Positions 30,746 to 31,448 of a DNA stretch of 31,448 nt are shown here, piece after piece. The notes beneath the pieces were generated by a model. The model was not told the origin of the DNA and searched no databases. It worked only from the letters and a program-made list of their open reading frames with translations. Location of the stretch: positions 1-31,448 of the forward strand of contig JAZREJ010000052.1 in assembly GCA_045660745.1 (NCBI GenBank). The letters are read 5' to 3'. This stretch comes from RGIG6353 sp045660745. Lineage in GTDB: Bacteria > Bacillota > Clostridia > Oscillospirales > SIG627. The position numbers and the translations under genes are program-made. Numbering within the stretch: the stretch's first letter is position 1; the number at the start of each line of letters is the position of its first letter.

Positions 30746-31448
30746 TTATCTCGCTCGATCATCCTTGCGCGCGGGAGCTTTCGCCTGCGGCTCGGACGAT
30801 TTCGGCATTGTGTTTTTGAGTTCTGCTTTTTCTTTTGGATAGAGAAAATACTCGCGTTCCAGCTTTTCGCGGCGCATTTTTTCTTCGGCTTCTACCATTT
30901 CGCGCATCACGCCTGAGCGTTCAAGAACGTTTTTGATGTCGGAGATATGCCGCCGCAGTGGCTTCATTTCTGCCGTCAGGGCGTGAATTTTTTCCTGCAC
31001 CTGTAGCTTAATTTCGGGATCGTTGCAACGGCGAATGCTGTTGTAAAGGTCCTTCCTTTTTCGCTCAAGTGCCATCAGTTCGCGTTCGGTTCGCTCCAAG
31101 AACGCATCGGCATCCTCTTTGGTGTTGATGTCCTCTTGCCCCATCAGCACCGCTTGTCGCGAATACATTTCGCATTTGCGGGTCGCCTCTCGCATTTCGG
31201 GAGTGATCGGCTGATACTTCGGCGCGGGATCGTTTGGCGTGATGAGGTCGGGACCGCCCAAGAGATAGACAAAGGTCAGCACAAGCGTGAGTAGTGGCCC
31301 ATAGTCTCGCTCGGGCGCGTACAACCAATGCTGCCTCGGTGGGCGCTTTTGATTGTGGAAGTTGTAGCTTTTGACTTTACCAACGTATGAAGTGTAACCG
31401 CAAAGCCCTTTCCAGTAATTTGCTTCAATGGTTTGGTCGATGGATTTG
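30746..31448 (-). CDS. Relaxase/mobilization protein, C-terminal part (5' end outside window)
   Basis: The frame is open to the window edge, so this is the last 233 or so residues of a longer protein. A TTG at 31324 is only an internal codon. The visible part begins with KSIDQTIEANYWKGLCGYTS, then has a short hydrophobic stretch (LLTLVLTFVYLLGGPDLI), and then a long charged, probably coiled-coil region with DADAFLERTERELMALERKR and LYNSIRRCNDP. This kind of C-terminus is common in relaxases of the MobA/VirD2 type in Clostridia, where the nicking domain lies N-terminal. The catalytic part is not in the window, so the call rests on C-terminal resemblance plus the adjacent integrase. It ends three bases before the hairpin cluster. 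Confidence 0.6.
   Translation of the reverse strand, partial: KSIDQTIEANYWKGLCGYTSYVGKVKSYNFHNQKRPPRQHWLYAPERDYGPLLTLVLTFVYLLGGPDLITPNDPAPKYQPITPEMREATRKCEMYSRQAVLMGQEDINTKEDADAFLERTERELMALERKRKDLYNSIRRCNDPEIKLQVQEKIHALTAEMKPLRRHISDIKNVLERSGVMREMVEAEEKMRREKLEREYFLYPKEKAELKNTMPKSSEPQAKAPARKDDRAR

Larger units (their letters stand above)
28924..31448. mobile_element. Left end of a putative integrative mobilizable element in tRNA-Ser
   Basis: The complete tRNA-Ser is followed by a tyrosine integrase pointing back toward it, a hairpin cluster and a relaxase-like gene. GC content appears higher by eye from 29200 onward than in the chromosome to the left. The right end, with a repeat of the tRNA 3' part, would lie beyond the window. 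The left boundary could instead be near 28785, inside the broken tRNA copy. Confidence 0.7.

Noticed and set aside
31322..31324. TTG as start of the relaxase-like gene
   Set aside because: The frame stays open to the window edge, and the upstream residues look like the same protein.

Overview
The window looks like a chromosomal segment of an anaerobic Clostridia-class Bacillota (Firmicutes), probably from a gut or other fibre-rich habitat, with the left end of an integrated mobile element at its right side. The evidence is strong AGGAGG-type ribosome binding sites, many near-consensus TTGACA/TATAAT promoters, lipoprotein signals, an S-layer-homology (SLH) anchored giant surface protein, a Re-type citrate synthase operon as in strict anaerobes, an Fe-dependent alcohol dehydrogenase and a pectin-type GH28 hydrolase. 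Genus cannot be read from the sequence alone.

Layout. 1-683: 3' end of an aspartokinase. 823-3217: a polar amino acid ABC importer (binding lipoprotein, permease, ATPase). 3218-3433 (minus): a small unknown gene. 3523-5900: operon of a DUF1294 membrane protein, a PLP enzyme of the methionine gamma-lyase/YnbB family and an SGNH hydrolase. 5954-9924: an AraC-type regulator divergent from an operon of a divergent type I dehydroquinase-like enzyme, an NAD-dependent epimerase-like protein and a GH99/WbsX-like protein. 9925-17886 (minus): a 2057-residue VWA/repeat/SLH surface protein, a small Cys-rich protein and a regulator with two different DNA-binding ends. 17994-19507: an NSS-family sodium symporter. 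19535-24150: Re-citrate synthase, aconitase and NADP-isocitrate dehydrogenase, which together turn oxaloacetate and acetyl-CoA into 2-oxoglutarate for glutamate synthesis. 24343-25752: an XRE repressor divergent from a lipoprotein, with twin palindromic operators. 25787-28450: Fe-alcohol dehydrogenase and a GH28 glycosidase.

28686-31448 is an integration locus at a serine tRNA gene. A promoter drives a broken tRNA-Ser copy. About 180 bp further on comes a complete tRNA-Ser(UGA), then a tyrosine integrase pointing back at the tRNA, an unusual cluster of short hairpins, and the C-terminal part of a probable relaxase running off the window. This is the expected end of an integrative mobilizable element.

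The most unusual structure is the hairpin cluster at 30513-30743. It has about eight stem-loops with unrelated stem sequences, most of them with the same CC-GNN-GG tip. Next are the doubled tRNA-Ser locus with repeated AAATTCTCTCC motifs, the AroD-like operon whose enzyme lacks part of the usual substrate site, and the XRE/lipoprotein operator module. All function calls are from reading motifs and family memory; no database search was run.
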